Source: Ferruginibacter sp. (GTDB taxonomy: Bacteria > Bacteroidota > Bacteroidia > Chitinophagales > Chitinophagaceae). Taken from it: a stretch of 7,459 nt of DNA. Under the pieces are notes generated by a model. That model was not told the origin of the DNA. It made no database searches and saw only the letters and a program-made list of their open reading frames with translations. The translations under genes and the position numbers were made by a program. Of this stretch, positions 6,296 to 7,459 are shown piece after piece. Location of the stretch: assembly GCA_025352435.1 (NCBI GenBank), contig JANXTN010000337.1, positions 1 to 7,459 on the forward strand, written 5' to 3'. Each line of letters begins with the position of its first letter. Position 1 is the first letter of the stretch.

Positions 6296-6649
6296 TTATA
6301 CGAGCCTGCACGGTACTTCCAAATCTTCGTTTAAATAATAGCTTGCACAAATGCGATGGTAACCATCGGCTATCACGAGTTTACTATTGTATCTAATTAA
6401 TAAAAGAGGAGATAGTTTATTTCCTTTTTTAAACTTCTTAAGATTTGCATTCACATGTGTATTTTCTTTAGACAATAAGGGTAGCTCACTGGCTCTTAAA
6501 ATGTCTTTTGCTTTTTTAACAATTGTCTTTTCTTTTTTCAACAGCTTTACAAACGCAGTTGCATCTTTACCGGGCATTATTAATTCAAGGTAATCCTGTG
6601 CTGCAGGAAAATCATGTTCTTCGGGCTCATCCAACCATACTTTGTTCAT
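6296..6649 (-). CDS. Small ParB-like (DGYHR motif) protein
   Basis: The 117-residue protein ends with a ParB/sulfiredoxin-type pattern: KLSPLLLIRYNSKLVIADGYHRICASYYL spans residues 78-106, with the DGYHR motif at 95-99 in place of DGHHR, and IPC-like VPCRLV at the end. The N-terminal half (MNKVWLDEPEEHDFPAAQDYL and a lysine-rich helix at 35-50) is typical of a small stand-alone family often annotated as hypothetical or ParB-like nuclease. There is no HTH or DNA-partition domain, so a role in chromosome segregation is unlikely. The ParB fold binds or hydrolyses nucleotides (CTPase or ATPase) in relatives, but activity here is unknown. It starts 24 bp after the mgtC-like gene on the same strand and probably shares its transcript. 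The length is normal for the family and the start ATG has no competing upstream option. Confidence 0.8.
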   Translation of the reverse strand: MNKVWLDEPEEHDFPAAQDYLELIMPGKDATAFVKLLKKEKTIVKKAKDILRASELPLLSKENTHVNANLKKFKKGNKLSPLLLIRYNSKLVIADGYHRICASYYLNEDLEVPCRLV

Positions 6650-6673
6650 AAGATTGTTTTTGGTATGATAAAA

Positions 6674-7306
6674 TTAAAAATCCAATTCCTTTATAGTAGG
6701 ATCTTTTAATAAAATATTTACTAATTGCTGGTGTTGGTTTTGGCTGCCTGTTAATTGCCAGCGGCCTGTACAAGTCACGGCAGTAACCGTCTGAGAACCT
6801 CGGACTATTCTGAAATCATTATCAGTAAAAATCAGTTCGTAATTACTAAGGGTACTGGTACTACTGTCGCATACAATTCTATAGTCTCTTGTTCTGCTGC
6901 TGCGGTCAATAAAATTTTCTAAAAATACCAGGAGGGATAGAACAACCAGTACAGATATTGCCCCTACAAAAGCTAAAATTAAATGACCGGAGCCTACACT
7001 CATTCCAAGGGCTGCACACACCCAAATAGTTGTGGCTGTGGTAATGCCGCTTATTTTATTATCATCTTTAAAAATAGCACCGGCACCCAAAAATCCTATA
7101 CCGGTAATAATATTCGCAGCGAGCCTGTCAGGGTTGGCTATGCCAATTTTCAATGAAAGCATGGTGAAAATACAGGACCCCACAGAAACAAGCATAAGGG
7201 TTCTTAAACCAGCTGGCTTGCTCCGGTATTCTCTTTCAGCACCAATCATAAGACCAAGGAGCATGGCTATTATTATATTCAATACCTCCCCGTAATGAGA
7301 TTGCAT
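6674..7306 (-). CDS. MgtC/SapB family inner-membrane protein
   Basis: The 210-residue protein has about five membrane segments (residues about 7-23, 35-53, 63-79, 89-104 and 108-130). The MgtC signature motifs are all present: GAEREYRSKPAGLRT (22-36), GIGFLGAGAIF (69-79) and GITTATTIW (87-95). Residues about 136-210 form a soluble C-terminal domain of the short ACT-like kind found in many MgtC relatives. The family is known from Salmonella MgtC, a virulence factor needed at low magnesium that acts on the F1Fo ATP synthase. Most environmental members have no assigned role, and magnesium or membrane-energy homeostasis is the usual guess. It is the first gene of a likely two-gene unit with the ParB-like gene, behind a good Bacteroidota promoter. 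The start ATG lies just before the first membrane helix. It appears intact. The symbol mgtC is not certain, as related SapB/YhiD names also apply. Confidence 0.92.
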   Translation of the reverse strand: MQSHYGEVLNIIIAMLLGLMIGAEREYRSKPAGLRTLMLVSVGSCIFTMLSLKIGIANPDRLAANIITGIGFLGAGAIFKDDNKISGITTATTIWVCAALGMSVGSGHLILAFVGAISVLVVLSLLVFLENFIDRSSRTRDYRIVCDSSTSTLSNYELIFTDNDFRIVRGSQTVTAVTCTGRWQLTGSQNQHQQLVNILLKDPTIKELDF

Positions 7307-7324
7307 AAAGTAAATTATTGTTAT

Positions 7325-7356
7325 TAAATATACTCACAAAATCTATTGCTGCAAAA
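7325..7356 (-). promoter_or_regulatory. Likely promoter of the mgtC-like gene
   Basis: On the minus strand, TTTTG (7356-7352) is followed after exactly 19 bp by TATATTTA (7332-7325). This fits the Bacteroidota arrangement TTTG-N19-TAnnTTTG with one mismatch. The -7 box ends 18 bp before the ATG at 7306. The box also lies inside one of the two direct repeats at 7326-7375. Confidence 0.55.
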
Positions 7357-7375
7357 GGGTGAAAGATACTCACAA
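7326..7375 (-). repeat. Pair of 14-bp direct repeats upstream of the mgtC-like gene
   Basis: On the minus strand, TTGTGAGTATCTTT (7375-7362) and TTGTGAGTATATTT (7339-7326) differ at one base and are 36 bp apart. The upstream copy begins at the base after the stop of the edge gene, and the downstream copy contains the -7 box of the likely promoter. They could be tandem binding sites or a duplicated promoter element. Confidence 0.6.
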
Positions 7376-7459
7376 CTACTGCTGAACCATATGTGCGTTT
7401 TTGTCTTTCATATAATCATACACCATTTTAGAAACTTCTGCCATCGGTTGGATGACTGT
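7376..7459 (-). CDS. C-terminal end of an unidentified protein (5' partial)
   Basis: The last 27 residues and a TAG stop of a gene enter from the right edge on the minus strand, ending in VIQPMAEVSKMVYDYMKDK followed by NAHMVQQ. The frame is open to the window edge. The segment is helical and charged. I do not recognise the family, but the same C-terminal pattern recurs at 6168-6293 behind the ParB-like gene. The gene is transcribed in the same direction as the mgtC-like gene, 69 bp upstream of it, with a likely promoter between them. Confidence 0.65.
   Translation of the reverse strand, partial: TVIQPMAEVSKMVYDYMKDKNAHMVQQ

Noticed and set aside
6168..6350. 60-residue minus-strand gene starting at TTG 6350
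   Set aside because: The start would lie 55 bp inside the ParB-like gene, and the first third is only that gene read out of frame. Only the C-terminal part shows protein similarity, so it is listed as a remnant.

Overview
The window looks like a piece of a Bacteroidota chromosome, most likely Chitinophagaceae or a close relative. The reasons are AT-rich DNA, starts without Shine-Dalgarno sites, putative promoters of the TAnnTTTG type, and the mix of families: an ATPase/TPR-type LuxR regulator, DUF4242, a Fic_N-Fic-HTH protein, a Bacteroidota-type photolyase and a ParB-like protein. The lineage is inferred from gene families and promoter style, not from a marker gene.

Left part (1-2350, + strand). 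The window opens inside a large TPR/LuxR-type transcriptional regulator whose N-terminal part is cut off by the window edge. A small DUF4242 protein gene follows, with a possible promoter of its own that overlaps a perfect 16-bp palindrome. It ends at a clear rho-independent terminator.

Middle part (2350-5942, + strand). About 800 bp without a gene holds repeats and two hairpin structures. Next come a Fic-family AMP-transferase-like protein with a built-in inhibitory motif and a C-terminal HTH, then a photolyase/cryptochrome-family flavoprotein. Two families of degenerate intergenic repeats are nested around these genes. A roughly 43-bp core (2778-2820 and 4276-4318) brackets fic. A longer element of roughly 140-150 bp (2308-2446 and 5956-6105) brackets fic plus the photolyase gene.

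Right part (6168-7459, - strand). The C-terminal end of an unidentified protein enters at the right edge. It is followed, in transcription order, by an MgtC/SapB-family membrane protein with a good Bacteroidota promoter, and 24 bp later by a small ParB-like (DGYHR motif) protein. Directly behind that gene, in another frame, lies a fragment that resembles the C-terminus of the edge protein. The mgtC/parB-like pair is therefore bracketed by two related C-terminal segments, which suggests a duplication followed by partial loss.

I see no complete new defence or mobile system. The best leads are the nested repeats around fic, the possible fic operator, the altered electron-transfer residues in the photolyase, and the paired C-terminal fragments on the right.
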